Assembly (NCBI RefSeq): GCF_029714185.1
Contig: NZ_CP121671.1
Location: 2,480,001-2,544,000, forward strand
Length of the DNA stretch: 64,000 bases
Source of the DNA: Halobacillus naozhouensis
GTDB taxonomy: Bacteria > Bacillota > Bacilli > Bacillales > Halobacillaceae
Reading direction: 5' to 3'
In this document: positions 7,824 through 15,980 of the stretch, in pieces
Layout of the letters: each line of letters begins with the position of its first letter
How positions within the stretch are numbered: the stretch's first letter is position 1
The notes under the pieces: generated by a model
Databases searched by the model: none
What the model was told of the DNA's origin: nothing
What the model saw: only the letters and a program-made list of their open reading frames with translations
Made by a program: the position numbers and the translations under genes

Positions 7824-8462
7824 CTACTGATAAGGGTTACTTGCCAGCTCTTCTACTTTAACTGGTTTATAGCCTGCACCTTCTACCCAGTGTATATAAA
7901 CACGATACGTCTGCTGTTGCGCTTTATCTGAGACAGTGGCTTCTACTTTCTGCGGTCCGCCCCCGTTTTCCACTCGCCAGGCAATCATGTTGCTCGTATC
8001 GATTGAAGTAGCCTTACTTGCAGCTTGTAAGATTTCCTGCCAATCCTGAGAGGACTTTTCATAGGTCACGGTATGGTTGCCACTGGTTTGCTGCTCTGTC
8101 GCGACCGGTTCCCAATCTTTAGTAATCACACGGTCTACATTTTTCTTATCACTTTCTTTAATGACCGCGTCTTCTTCCTTTTTATTTTTCTCTTGTTCTT
8201 TATCTTTTTGTTGTGAGGACTCACTATCCTGTTCTTCTTGTTCGTCCGTTATTACGTTTAATTCTTGATCATTAGAAGAATTACCATTATCTGCTTGCTG
8301 ATTACTGGCTGTCTGCTCACTTTCTCCTCCAAAAATAAAGGAGGCTATAAATACAACGATCAACAATGCTCCTGCCCCTGCGAGCCATGTGACCAGTCTA
8401 GTACCTTTTCTTTTTTTCTCAAATCGGTTTGCTCTTGAAAAAGAAGATTCTTTTTCACTCAT
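7824..8462 (-). CDS. yrrS: YrrS-like membrane-anchored DUF1510 protein, 212 aa
   Basis: A short basic cytosolic N-terminus (RFEKKRKGTRL) is followed by one membrane helix (about 26-46) and a long, Glu/Gln/Lys-rich extracellular linker. The C-terminal globular DUF1510 domain ends with WVEGAGYKPVKVEELASNPYQ. I start at ATG 8462, preceded by GAGGAGGGG at 6-7 nt; an in-frame upstream extension has no ribosome site. In B. subtilis yrrS neighbours pbpI and greA. The molecular function is unknown. Confidence 0.8.
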   Translation of the reverse strand: MSEKESSFSRANRFEKKRKGTRLVTWLAGAGALLIVVFIASFIFGGESEQTASNQQADNGNSSNDQELNVITDEQEEQDSESSQQKDKEQEKNKKEEDAVIKESDKKNVDRVITKDWEPVATEQQTSGNHTVTYEKSSQDWQEILQAASKATSIDTSNMIAWRVENGGGPQKVEATVSDKAQQQTYRVYIHWVEGAGYKPVKVEELASNPYQ

Positions 8463-8558
8463 AGTTTCCCCTCCTCTTCTACCCCACCTATTATACATGA
8501 AAAAAGTAAGGCTCTAAAATGCACTAAAGTCATAACACCTGGCTTTAATGTTAGAGAA

Positions 8559-8582
8559 AAAGACAGGGAAGCCCCTGCCTTT
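8559..8582 (-). terminator. Terminator of greA
   Basis: Inverted repeat AAAGACAGGG (8559-8568) / CCCTGCCTTT (8573-8582) with one pair that is G-U only in the minus-strand transcript, followed on that strand by a T-rich stretch. Confidence 0.75.
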
Positions 8583-8588
8583 CTGAGT

Positions 8589-9071
8589 TTACTTAGTTGT
8601 CACAGATACAATCTTGACATCAAGTTCTCCGCCTGGAGTCACTACAGTTACCTGATCTCCTACTTCATGACCGATTAAACTTTGAGCCATTGGTGAATCA
8701 TTACTAATTTTCCCTTCGAAGGGATCAGCTTCGGCGCTTCCTACGATCGTATAAGTCTCCTCATCGCCGTCTGGAAGCTCTTGAAAGGTAACCGATTTAC
8801 CCATGGATACCATATCAGGATTGTCATTATCATTTTCAATGATAACCGCATGACGGATCATATTTTCAACATGCTGGATTCTCGCTTCCACAAAAGCTTG
8901 TTCATCCTTTGCAGCATCATACTCAGAGTTCTCAGATAAATCACCGAACCCGCGTGCTTCTTTAATTCGTTCAACCACTTCTTTTCGGCGTTCATTTTTT
9001 AAATGCTCAAGTTCTTCTTGAAGCTTTACTTTACCTTCTTCAGTCATATAATAGCTTTTCTCTTGTGCCAT
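8589..9071 (-). CDS. greA: Transcription elongation factor GreA, 160 aa
   Basis: Stimulates RNA polymerase to cleave backtracked RNA. The N-terminal coiled coil carries the basic/acidic tip LSENSEYDAAKDEQAF, and the C-terminal FKBP-like domain has DPFEGKISNDSPMAQSLIGHEVGD. The start is ATG 9071 (MAQEK, as in B. subtilis); GAGGAG lies about 10 nt upstream. A TTG two codons earlier is possible. The upstream spacer is rich in inverted repeats. Confidence 0.96.
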   Translation of the reverse strand: MAQEKSYYMTEEGKVKLQEELEHLKNERRKEVVERIKEARGFGDLSENSEYDAAKDEQAFVEARIQHVENMIRHAVIIENDNDNPDMVSMGKSVTFQELPDGDEETYTIVGSAEADPFEGKISNDSPMAQSLIGHEVGDQVTVVTPGGELDVKIVSVTTK

Positions 9072-9125
9072 TTCCAATACACTCCTCTTTCCGACAAAAA
9101 ATGACCGTTATCCCGGCATATAGCG

Positions 9126-9220
9126 AAATGAGCAGTACATTATGTACGCTCATTTGATAACTAATATAGTGTATCTGGGACATAGGTTTTCTAGAACTTC
9201 TATCATGAACTATGCCAGAT
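9126..9220 (-). other. Structured udk-greA spacer with two inverted repeats
   Basis: Repeat 1: AAATGAGC-A-GTACAT (9126-9140) with ATGTAC-GCTCATTT (9042-type arm at 9142-9155), 14 pairs and one bulge. Repeat 2: ATCTGG/CCAGAT (9173-9178, 9215-9220) continued by CATAG/CTATG (9181-9185, 9210-9214). Neither is followed by a T run, so they are not ordinary terminators. They would be in the greA leader, or form operators. Confidence 0.5.
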
Positions 9221-9233
9221 ATCTTATAATTTT

Positions 9234-9887
9234 TCAACTATTTTCTTTACTAAGTTTTTGTCCTTTTTCATATAGAACCGTCTGGATCTTCGTAGCCATT
9301 AAATCAATGGCTACATGATTCTGACCGCCTTCTGGGATGATCAAGTCAGCATATCGCTTCGTTGGCTCCACAAACTGAAGATGCATGGGCCGCACCACAT
9401 TCGTATATTGTTCAATGACCGAATCCAATGTCCGTCCTCGTTCATTAATATCACGCATCATTCTTCGTATAATTCGAACGTCAGCATCGGTATCCACAAA
9501 CACTTTAATATCCATTAAATCACGTAGCCGAGCGTCCTCTAATACTAATATTCCTTCGACAATAATGACTTCCTTAGGTTCAATCTTGATCGTTTCTTCA
9601 GACCTCGTGTGCATCTTATAATCGTAAACAGGTTTTGAAACTGTCTTTTGTTGAATCAGATCGTTTAAATGGTCGATGAGTAAATCATTATCAAAAGCCA
9701 GAGGATGGTCATAGTTTGTCTTCAACCTTTCTTCAAGAGGAAGATGACTCTGATCCTTATAATAATAATCTTGCTCAACCATAAGAATTGTCTTATCAGC
9801 AAAACGCTGAATAATAGAACGGGTTACACTTGTCTTGCCAGAGCCTGTCCCTCCAGCTACACCAATTACAACAGGTTTATCACTCAT
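9234..9887 (-). CDS. udk: Uridine kinase, 217 aa
   Basis: Phosphorylates uridine and cytidine in pyrimidine salvage. The P-loop GVAGGTGSGKTSVTRS is at the N-terminus, followed by the nucleoside-site motifs EQDYYYKD, YDHPLAFD and YDYKMHTRSE, and RDINERGR in the lid. Start ATG 9887 (MSDKPVV) follows AAAGGAG at about 11 nt; an ATG 21 nt upstream lacks a ribosome site. In B. subtilis two U32 peptidase genes lie between trmR and udk; here only 35 nt do. Confidence 0.95.
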   Translation of the reverse strand: MSDKPVVIGVAGGTGSGKTSVTRSIIQRFADKTILMVEQDYYYKDQSHLPLEERLKTNYDHPLAFDNDLLIDHLNDLIQQKTVSKPVYDYKMHTRSEETIKIEPKEVIIVEGILVLEDARLRDLMDIKVFVDTDADVRIIRRMMRDINERGRTLDSVIEQYTNVVRPMHLQFVEPTKRYADLIIPEGGQNHVAIDLMATKIQTVLYEKGQKLSKENS

Positions 9888-9922
9888 GCTTATGGGTTCT
9901 CCTTTCATCCCAAAAAGTCGGT

Positions 9923-10567
9923 TTAATTTGTATAGTTATGGTTCTTAACAGTAATGGCTACTCCATCACCAATCGGAACAACCGATGTATGATATTGTTC
10001 TTGAGCTGCCAACCATTGGTTGAAATTTCGAATCTTCTTAGCCAATTTTGCCATTCGTTTTGTGGCCTGGCGGTCGTCTGCCACATATCCTTTAAACAGA
10101 ACGTTATCAGTAACAATCATCCCGTTTTCCGATAACAGTGGGGCATATAAATGGAAAAACTCTTCATATTTACCTTTGGCAGCATCTATAAAAATGAAAT
10201 CAAAGGGAGCGGATTGACTCACTTTATTTTTTAAGTCTAGTGCATCACCATGAAAAATCTCAATACAATCTTGCACCTGAAATTTGCAGACATTTTCAAC
10301 CGCTTGCTCAAAACGCTCCCCATCTCTTTCTATCGTCGTAATCGAGCTGTTTGGAGCAGCCTCGTGCATTCGAAGCGCAGAGTATCCAATCGCCGTACCA
10401 ATCTCAAGCAGCTTATTTGGTTTGTGCAAACGGATTAGCTGCATCAAGAATTGAATGCCTAAAGGTTCCATAATGGGGACTCCCTGTTTACGTGCCTCAT
10501 GTTCTAATTGTTTTAGTGCTTCGGACGATTCCGGCAGTAAAGATTGCAAGTACGCATTTTGTTCCAT
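9923..10567 (-). CDS. trmR: tRNA 5-hydroxyuridine methyltransferase TrmR (YrrM), 214 aa
   Basis: SAM-dependent class I O-methyltransferase of the caffeoyl-CoA type. In B. subtilis YrrM/TrmR methylates 5-hydroxyuridine at tRNA position 34. Motif I is LLEIGTAIGYSALRM, FDFIFIDAAKGKYEEFF is the metal/post-motif region, and VTDNVLFKGYV follows. Start ATG 10567 (MEQNAYL) follows AAAGGGG. It is separated from mltG by a strong terminator, so it begins a trmR-udk-(greA) unit. Confidence 0.88.
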   Translation of the reverse strand: MEQNAYLQSLLPESSEALKQLEHEARKQGVPIMEPLGIQFLMQLIRLHKPNKLLEIGTAIGYSALRMHEAAPNSSITTIERDGERFEQAVENVCKFQVQDCIEIFHGDALDLKNKVSQSAPFDFIFIDAAKGKYEEFFHLYAPLLSENGMIVTDNVLFKGYVADDRQATKRMAKLAKKIRNFNQWLAAQEQYHTSVVPIGDGVAITVKNHNYTN

Positions 10568-10630
10568 TAATATGCTGTCCCCTTTCTTATTGGACAAGTC
10601 CATTTACAACCCTGTTATTTTAACATAAAC

Positions 10631-10670
10631 AAAGAGAGGAATGCGAGTGATTCTCTGCATTCCTCTCTTT
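10631..10670 (-). terminator. Terminator of mltG
   Basis: Perfect 14-bp stem AAAGAGAGGAATGC (10631-10644) / GCATTCCTCTCTTT (10657-10670) just past the mltG stop codon, followed by a T-rich stretch on the minus strand. Confidence 0.85.
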
Positions 10671-10675
10671 TACGC

Positions 10676-11797
10676 TTATGAAATGTGTTCTTCTTTTAAC
10701 TTGTTGTGTTCCTCAAGTGTTTTTGAGTAATAAATATTGCCTTCATCATCTGCCAGGAAGTATAGGTAATCGGACTCAATCGGGTTAGCTGCCGCTTCAA
10801 TGGCATTTTTGTGGAAGCTTGAAATAGGTCCTACTGGTAACTCTTTAACATGATAGGTGTTGTAAGGTGATTCTACTTCGAGATCCTCATAAAGCACACG
10901 ATCTTTATGCTCACCAAGTGCATAAAGAACTGTTGGATCCGTCTGCAGTTTCATCTCTTTTTCGATTCGATTATAAAAAACACCTGCAATTTTCTTTCTG
11001 TTCTCCGCTGTTCGAGCCTCATTTTCAAGTAATGAAGCCATCGTAATTCCTTCATGGAGCGTCATTTTTCGCTTAGCAAAAGCATCACGATAAGGCAGAA
11101 CAACTTTCTCAGTCCGTTTGATCATTTTTTCAACAATTTGTTCGATACTTGGATCCTCAACATAAAAGGCATAGGTTGAAGCAAACAAGTAGCCTTCTAG
11201 AGGATATCGGATTTCCTGTTTTAAAATGACATCATCCAGCAAAGCAGGATGTTGTTCGATGAGTTGGTTTACATACTCCCGGTCGTTCACTTTCGCCATA
11301 AACTCTTCTTTTGTAAACTTCAACTCTTTGGCATAGGATTCAGCTATTTGCTCCAATGTATAGCCTTCCGGAATCGTAACACTAAATACTGGGTCTTTCC
11401 TGACTTTCCCTGTTTTTAATGATTCAATAATTTGATCAATTGTCATCGCAGAAGTAAATTGATACGTCCCTGCTTGAAAGCCTGTCTCATTTTTAAACTT
11501 TGTGTAAAACCTGAAAATAAGAGCATTATTAATCACATTATTTTCTTCTAATATTTGAGCAATTTGCGAAGTTGAAGACCCCAGTGGTATTTTAATATTC
11601 TTCTGTGTTTCGTCATCTGGATCTACAGGCTGCAGTGCATTGTTGATATAAAAATATCCTGACACGCCCCCAACTAGAAGAACGATGATAATTGTGGTTA
11701 AAACAATCGAAACAATTTTACGAACTGTGCTTGCTTCTTCACTTCTCTTTTTTATGCGGTCTTTATATTTCTTCTTAAAATTTGAATCAGACAACAA
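10676..11797 (-). CDS. mltG: Endolytic murein transglycosylase MltG, about 373 aa, UUG start
   Basis: Membrane-anchored lytic transglycosylase that cuts nascent peptidoglycan. One N-terminal helix (about residues 27-50) follows a very basic segment. A LysM-like subdomain (IPLGSSTSQIAQILEENNVI) precedes the YceG-fold catalytic domain with ASLLENEARTAENRKKIAGVFYNR, containing the catalytic Glu, and LQTDPTVLYALG. There is no ATG at the start: two adjacent TTG codons (11797, 11794) follow AGGAGG, and the second has the better 7-nt spacing. Confidence 0.92.
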   Translation of the reverse strand: MLSDSNFKKKYKDRIKKRSEEASTVRKIVSIVLTTIIIVLLVGGVSGYFYINNALQPVDPDDETQKNIKIPLGSSTSQIAQILEENNVINNALIFRFYTKFKNETGFQAGTYQFTSAMTIDQIIESLKTGKVRKDPVFSVTIPEGYTLEQIAESYAKELKFTKEEFMAKVNDREYVNQLIEQHPALLDDVILKQEIRYPLEGYLFASTYAFYVEDPSIEQIVEKMIKRTEKVVLPYRDAFAKRKMTLHEGITMASLLENEARTAENRKKIAGVFYNRIEKEMKLQTDPTVLYALGEHKDRVLYEDLEVESPYNTYHVKELPVGPISSFHKNAIEAAANPIESDYLYFLADDEGNIYYSKTLEEHNKLKEEHIS

Positions 11798-11908
11798 CGT
11801 TCCTCCTTCCGTCCGCTACATTATACTACAAATAACGCGCTATTTTCCATATCTTCACACAATATACATGATAACCTGAAAGTTGTGCAAATCATCAAAT
11901 CGATTCCA

Positions 11909-11940
11909 CAAAAAAAGCCTATAGCCTTCAGGCTATAGGC
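11909..11940 (-). terminator. Terminator of the alaS-ireB-ruvX-yrzB operon
   Basis: Perfect 10-bp stem GCCTATAGCC (11917-11926) / GGCTATAGGC (11931-11940), TTCA loop, with a 7-8 nt T run on the minus strand. It lies just past yrzB. Confidence 0.93.
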
Positions 11941-11964
11941 AGATCATAAATAATGGTACATAAC

Positions 11965-12249
11965 TTACGTTAAATCTTCATCTGCGAGCGTGTTTAACAT
12001 TTCCTCTACCATTTCCCACTCTTCGTCTGATTCGATTTGATAAAGAGCTAAGTCGTCTTCTTCATTTCCTTTCTCTTCATATCGGAAAGCAAATACTTCG
12101 ACTTCGTCTCCTTCTTTTTGCTCTGCCGGTACGACTGCTATATAGGATTGCTCCGTTTGCTCTACGTCAAATGTAAACAATACTTCAAATAAATGTTCTT
12201 CTCCGTTTTCATCCGGGATGATAATTCGCTCTTCTTTTTCTAATGCCAT
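11965..12249 (-). CDS. yrzB: YrzB, DUF1292 acidic protein, 94 aa
   Basis: Small acidic protein with the DUF1292 pattern: EERIIIPDENGEEHLFEVLFTFDVEQTEQSYI then VEVFAFRYEE and DEEWEMVEEMLNTL. Conserved in Firmicutes directly downstream of ruvX, 14 nt away here. Function unknown. The acidic composition is general for this family. Confidence 0.85.
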   Translation of the reverse strand: MALEKEERIIIPDENGEEHLFEVLFTFDVEQTEQSYIAVVPAEQKEGDEVEVFAFRYEEKGNEEDDLALYQIESDEEWEMVEEMLNTLADEDLT

Positions 12250-12263
12250 TAGTGTGAGCCTCC

Positions 12264-12680
12264 TTATTGTTGTGAATCTAAATAACTTTGCAGAATGATC
12301 ACTGCAGCCATCTTATCAATGACTTTCTTCCTTTTTGCACGGCTGACATCTGCTTCGAGCAAAACACGCTCTGCAGCCATGGTAGTCAGCCGTTCATCCC
12401 ATAGATGAACGACCAGCTTATAATGTTTCTCCAGCCATTTTGCAAATTGCTGGCTGGCTTCGCCTCGGGGACCGATCGTGCCATCCATATTTTTAGGAAG
12501 ACCTACAACAGCTTCTGTAATATTATTCTCATCTATCAGCGTTTTCAGAGGCTCCTTAGCTGTCGTATAATTTCGTTCATCCCATTTCAATGTGGTAAGG
12601 CCTTGGGCTGTCCATCCCAGTGCATCTGAGATAGCAACACCAATCGTTTTCTCCCCTACATCTAATCCAATTTTTTTCAT
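12264..12680 (-). CDS. ruvX: RuvX/YqgF-type putative Holliday junction resolvase, 138 aa
   Basis: RNase H-fold nuclease of the YqgF family, linked to Holliday junction resolution and to pre-16S rRNA processing. The fold's acidic residues are in IGLDVGEKTIGVAISD (residues 4-19) and in LWDERLTT (about 95). VVGLPKNMDGTIGPRGE is the conserved central loop. The ATG overlaps the stop of the upstream gene by one base (TAATG). Confidence 0.92.
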   Translation of the reverse strand: MKKIGLDVGEKTIGVAISDALGWTAQGLTTLKWDERNYTTAKEPLKTLIDENNITEAVVGLPKNMDGTIGPRGEASQQFAKWLEKHYKLVVHLWDERLTTMAAERVLLEADVSRAKRKKVIDKMAAVIILQSYLDSQQ

Positions 12681-12949
12681 TAAGCATCTCCATTATTCTT
12701 TTCCAGATAAAATTTGACTAATTCTTCAATAAGCTCGTCCCGCTCCATTTTGCGTATTAGATTTCTTGCATCCTGATGGCGTGGAATGTAAGCCGGGTCA
12801 CCCGAGAGCAAATACCCTACAATCTGGTTGATTGGATTATAGCCCTTCTCCTGCAAGGAATTGTGTACAGATAATAACACGGACCGGACATCCTCTTCAA
12901 ATGGTTCTTCTGAGAAATTAAAGCGCATCGTCTTGTCCATTGAACTCAT
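12680..12949 (-). CDS. yrzL: IreB-family regulatory phosphoprotein (YrzL), 89 aa
   Basis: MSSMDKTMRFNFSEEPFEEDVRSVLLSVHNSLQEKGYNPINQIVGYLLSGDPAYIPRHQDARNLI fits the IreB/UPF0297 family. In Enterococcus IreB is a Thr-phosphorylated target of the PASTA kinase that affects cephalosporin resistance. The role in Bacillus is unclear. Length (89 aa) and the alaS-ireB-ruvX order are the conserved ones. Confidence 0.9.
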   Translation of the reverse strand: MSSMDKTMRFNFSEEPFEEDVRSVLLSVHNSLQEKGYNPINQIVGYLLSGDPAYIPRHQDARNLIRKMERDELIEELVKFYLEKNNGDA

Positions 12950-13014
12950 TTACAGTCACCTCGCACTTCATAGTATTTAACTCCATTATATACCTATTTA
13001 TAGGAATGTAAAAA

Positions 13015-15651
13015 CTAGTTGTTATTGCTTGCGTATTCTTTGGCATATTTCAGGGCTTCAGGGATCTTTGCAGCATTCTTTCCTCCGGCTTGTGCCATGT
13101 CTGGACGGCCGCCACCCCCACCACCGCAGATGGCTGCAGCTTGTTTAATTAGATGACCTGCATGATATCCTTTTTCGATTAAATCCTTGGAAACTCCTGC
13201 AATAAGCTGAACTTTTTCTCCATTAGGTGTTGCCAGCAGGATTATCCCGGAGCCAATGTTTTGTTTTAAATCATCAACCATTGCCCGGAGCGCATTCATA
13301 TCCTTAACGTCTACTTGTTTAGCTAAAACATTCACACCCTCTACTTCTTCGATCTCATCAAGGATAGAAGCAGCTTCTATATTAGAGATTTTAGTGGATA
13401 GTGATTCATTTTCTCTTTGAAGCTGCTTAATTTCTTGATGCAGGGCCTGAATGCGATCAGGGACCGTCTCAATCTTCGTCTTCAATAAAGAACCTGTCTC
13501 TTTTAGAAGAGATTCTTTGTTATTCATGTATTGATAGGCAGCTTTAGCTGTTACAGCCTCCATTCTTCTCGTTCCTGCGCCTATACCTGATTCAGTAACA
13601 ATCTTAAATAACCCAATTTCGGCCGTATTATTTACATGACAGCCTCCACAAAGTTCGAGACTATAATCTCCTATCTCAACGAGCCGAACTTCTGAACCAT
13701 ATTTTTCCCCAAATAAAGCCATTGCTCCTTTTTCCTTCGCTTCTTGTAAAGAAGTATAGGCAACGGAAACAGGAATCGATTGCCATATTCTTTCATTCAC
13801 AATGGCTTCAATCTGTTCTATTTCTTTATCTGTTACAGACCCAAAATGGGAGAAATCAAAGCGAAGACGATCTGTTGCTACAAGTGAGCCAGCCTGATTG
13901 ACATGCTCGCCTAATACATCTTTCAATGCCTGGTGAAGCAGGTGTGTAGCCGTATGATTCTTAACGATAAAGGTCCTTTGTTTTTGATCGACTTCTGCTA
14001 AAACAAGCTCACCCTTTCTGACCGTTCCGTGTTTTACAAAAGCCTCATGCATATTTTGCCCGTTTGGAGCTTTTTGAACAGTGGTCACTTCAAGCAAGGC
14101 TTCACCCGCTTTAACCGTGCCCTTATCTGCAATCTGCCCGCCGCTTTCAGCATAAAAAGGTGTGTTCTCCAAGAAGAAATAGACTCTATCTCCCTCGCCT
14201 GCTTCTGAAGCAAAGTCTTCTCCTTTGATCAGTTCAACCACCTTCGTTTCGATGGAAAGCTGATCATAACCAATAAATTCACTTGCCACATGAACCTCTC
14301 CAAGGACTCCTGCCTGGACTTGCATACTATCAGACTTCTGTCGTGCATTACGAGCACGTTCTCTTTGTTTCGCCATTTCTGTCTGATACCCTTCTTCGTC
14401 TATTGTAAATCCAGCCTCGGCAATATACTCCTCCGTGAGCTCCTTCGGAAATCCATATGTGTCATAAAGACGAAAAACTTCTGAACCAGGGAAGATGTTG
14501 CTGCCTTTCTCTGTCTCCTGTTTCATAATCGTAGAAAGAATGGCCAGGCCATCGTTTAATGTTTCATGGAAGCGTTCTTCTTCCGTACGAATTACATTCT
14601 GGATAAATTCTTGCTTTTGTTGCACCTCTGGATAAAAGTCATGCATGATTTTTGCTACTTCAGGAACGAGCCTGTACATAAATGGCTGGTCAATTCCAAT
14701 CTGTTTTGCAAATCGAACAGCCCTCCGCAATAATCGGCGAAGGACATACCCACGTCCTTCATTAGAGGGCAACGCTCCATCACTAACAGCAAATGTAACC
14801 GTGCGCATATGGTCAGCAATTACTTTGAACGCCGAATCATGTGCAACATCTTTTCCATACTCATAACCCGAGATGGCTTCTGTTGCTTCAATGATTGGCA
14901 TAAACAAATCCGTTTCAAAGTTGGTTGGCGTGTCCTGAATAACGCTAACCATCCGCTCGAGCCCCATTCCTGTATCAATGTTCTTTTTTGGAAGCGGTGT
15001 GTACGTATCATCAGGATTGTGATTAAATTGGGAGAATACAAGGTTCCATATTTCCAGATAACGCTCATTTTCTCCTCCAGGATATAATTCTGGATCAGCT
15101 GGATCATCTCCATACGCTTCACCACGATCATAGAAAACCTCCGTGTTGGGACCGCTTGGACCTTCGCCAATGTCCCAAAAGTTCTCTTCTAACCGGATGA
15201 TCCTTTCTTCTTCTACCCCAATCTGATCTTTCCAAAGGGAGTAGGCCTCATCGTCTTCAGGATGAACAGTAACGGAAAGTTTTTCAGGATCAAAACCGAT
15301 CCAGTCTGGGCTCGTAAGAAATTCCCATCCCCAGGCCATGGCTTCTTCCTTAAAATAGTCGCCGATTGAGAAGTTTCCGAGCATTTCAAAAAATGTATGG
15401 TGACGAGCCGTGAAACCTACATTTTCAATATCATTAGTACGGATCGACTTTTGCACATTTACAATTCTCGGATTCTCTGGGATAACCCTACCATCAAAGT
15501 ATTTCTTTAAGGTAGCTACACCACTATTAATCCATAATAGAGATGGGTCTTCGTGTGGAACGAGTGAGGCACTCGGTTCGACACTGTGTCCTTTTTCTTT
15601 AAAAAAGTCTAAAAACATTTGGCGTACTTCAGCCGAAGTCAACGATTTCAT
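13015..15651 (-). CDS. alaS: Alanyl-tRNA synthetase, 878 aa
   Basis: Charges tRNA-Ala and edits mischarged Ser and Gly. The N-terminal class II core begins SAEVRQMFLDFFKEKGH; the editing domain has the zinc motif HTATHLLHQAL and CGGCHV. The C-terminal DHHA1-like domain ends with the glycine run GGGGGGRPDMAQAGG. I start at ATG 15651 (MKSLTSAEV) with GGAGG 7-8 nt upstream. Expression is under a T-box leader (15688-15945) with an Ala specifier and a consensus promoter. Confidence 0.97.
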   Translation of the reverse strand: MKSLTSAEVRQMFLDFFKEKGHSVEPSASLVPHEDPSLLWINSGVATLKKYFDGRVIPENPRIVNVQKSIRTNDIENVGFTARHHTFFEMLGNFSIGDYFKEEAMAWGWEFLTSPDWIGFDPEKLSVTVHPEDDEAYSLWKDQIGVEEERIIRLEENFWDIGEGPSGPNTEVFYDRGEAYGDDPADPELYPGGENERYLEIWNLVFSQFNHNPDDTYTPLPKKNIDTGMGLERMVSVIQDTPTNFETDLFMPIIEATEAISGYEYGKDVAHDSAFKVIADHMRTVTFAVSDGALPSNEGRGYVLRRLLRRAVRFAKQIGIDQPFMYRLVPEVAKIMHDFYPEVQQKQEFIQNVIRTEEERFHETLNDGLAILSTIMKQETEKGSNIFPGSEVFRLYDTYGFPKELTEEYIAEAGFTIDEEGYQTEMAKQRERARNARQKSDSMQVQAGVLGEVHVASEFIGYDQLSIETKVVELIKGEDFASEAGEGDRVYFFLENTPFYAESGGQIADKGTVKAGEALLEVTTVQKAPNGQNMHEAFVKHGTVRKGELVLAEVDQKQRTFIVKNHTATHLLHQALKDVLGEHVNQAGSLVATDRLRFDFSHFGSVTDKEIEQIEAIVNERIWQSIPVSVAYTSLQEAKEKGAMALFGEKYGSEVRLVEIGDYSLELCGGCHVNNTAEIGLFKIVTESGIGAGTRRMEAVTAKAAYQYMNNKESLLKETGSLLKTKIETVPDRIQALHQEIKQLQRENESLSTKISNIEAASILDEIEEVEGVNVLAKQVDVKDMNALRAMVDDLKQNIGSGIILLATPNGEKVQLIAGVSKDLIEKGYHAGHLIKQAAAICGGGGGGRPDMAQAGGKNAAKIPEALKYAKEYASNNN

Positions 15652-15687
15652 CTTCCTACCTCCTATAATGATATCTCCATACAAACG

Positions 15688-15945
15688 AAAAACTCCCGTT
15701 CCTGCATTATGCAGGGACGGGAGTTTATCTCCGCGGTACCACCCTGATTATAGACAATAACATTTTGCCTATCACCTTAAAACGCATAACGGGGCGCTTG
15801 CCGGCGGGGATTAACCGCACTCAGGAATAGCGTTCAACAGAGCTTCTTTTCATACTTCTTTCAGCCTGGGGAAGTATCTCTCTTCTAAAGGGGCTGCTGC
15901 CTACTGATTTCCTTCAAAGTGTTCATCGTTCATATAGTATTGATA
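15688..15945 (-). promoter_or_regulatory. T-box riboswitch of alaS, tRNA-Ala specific
   Basis: The T-box GGUGGUACCGCGG is at 15731-15743 (minus). The attenuator stem ACTCCCGT...ACGGGAGT ending in a T run lies at 15688-15726. In Stem I the AGUA motif faces GAAC-GCU-A, so the specifier is GCU (Ala) at 15829-15831. The T-box bulge UGGU pairs with a discriminator A73, as expected for tRNA-Ala. Uncharged tRNA-Ala should cause readthrough into alaS. Confidence 0.95.
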
Positions 15946-15951
15946 TGCGCT

Positions 15952-15980
15952 ATTATAGATAACATCTGTTTATCTGTCAA
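15952..15980 (-). promoter_or_regulatory. Consensus sigma-A promoter of alaS
   Basis: TTGACA (15975-15980), 17-bp spacer, TATAAT (15952-15957) on the minus strand: a full consensus match. The -35 lies inside the last codons of yrrI. Confidence 0.95.

Noticed and set aside
9040..9237. 65-aa minus-strand frame between udk and greA
   Set aside because: It covers the inverted repeats and the greA start; composition and ribosome site do not support a gene.
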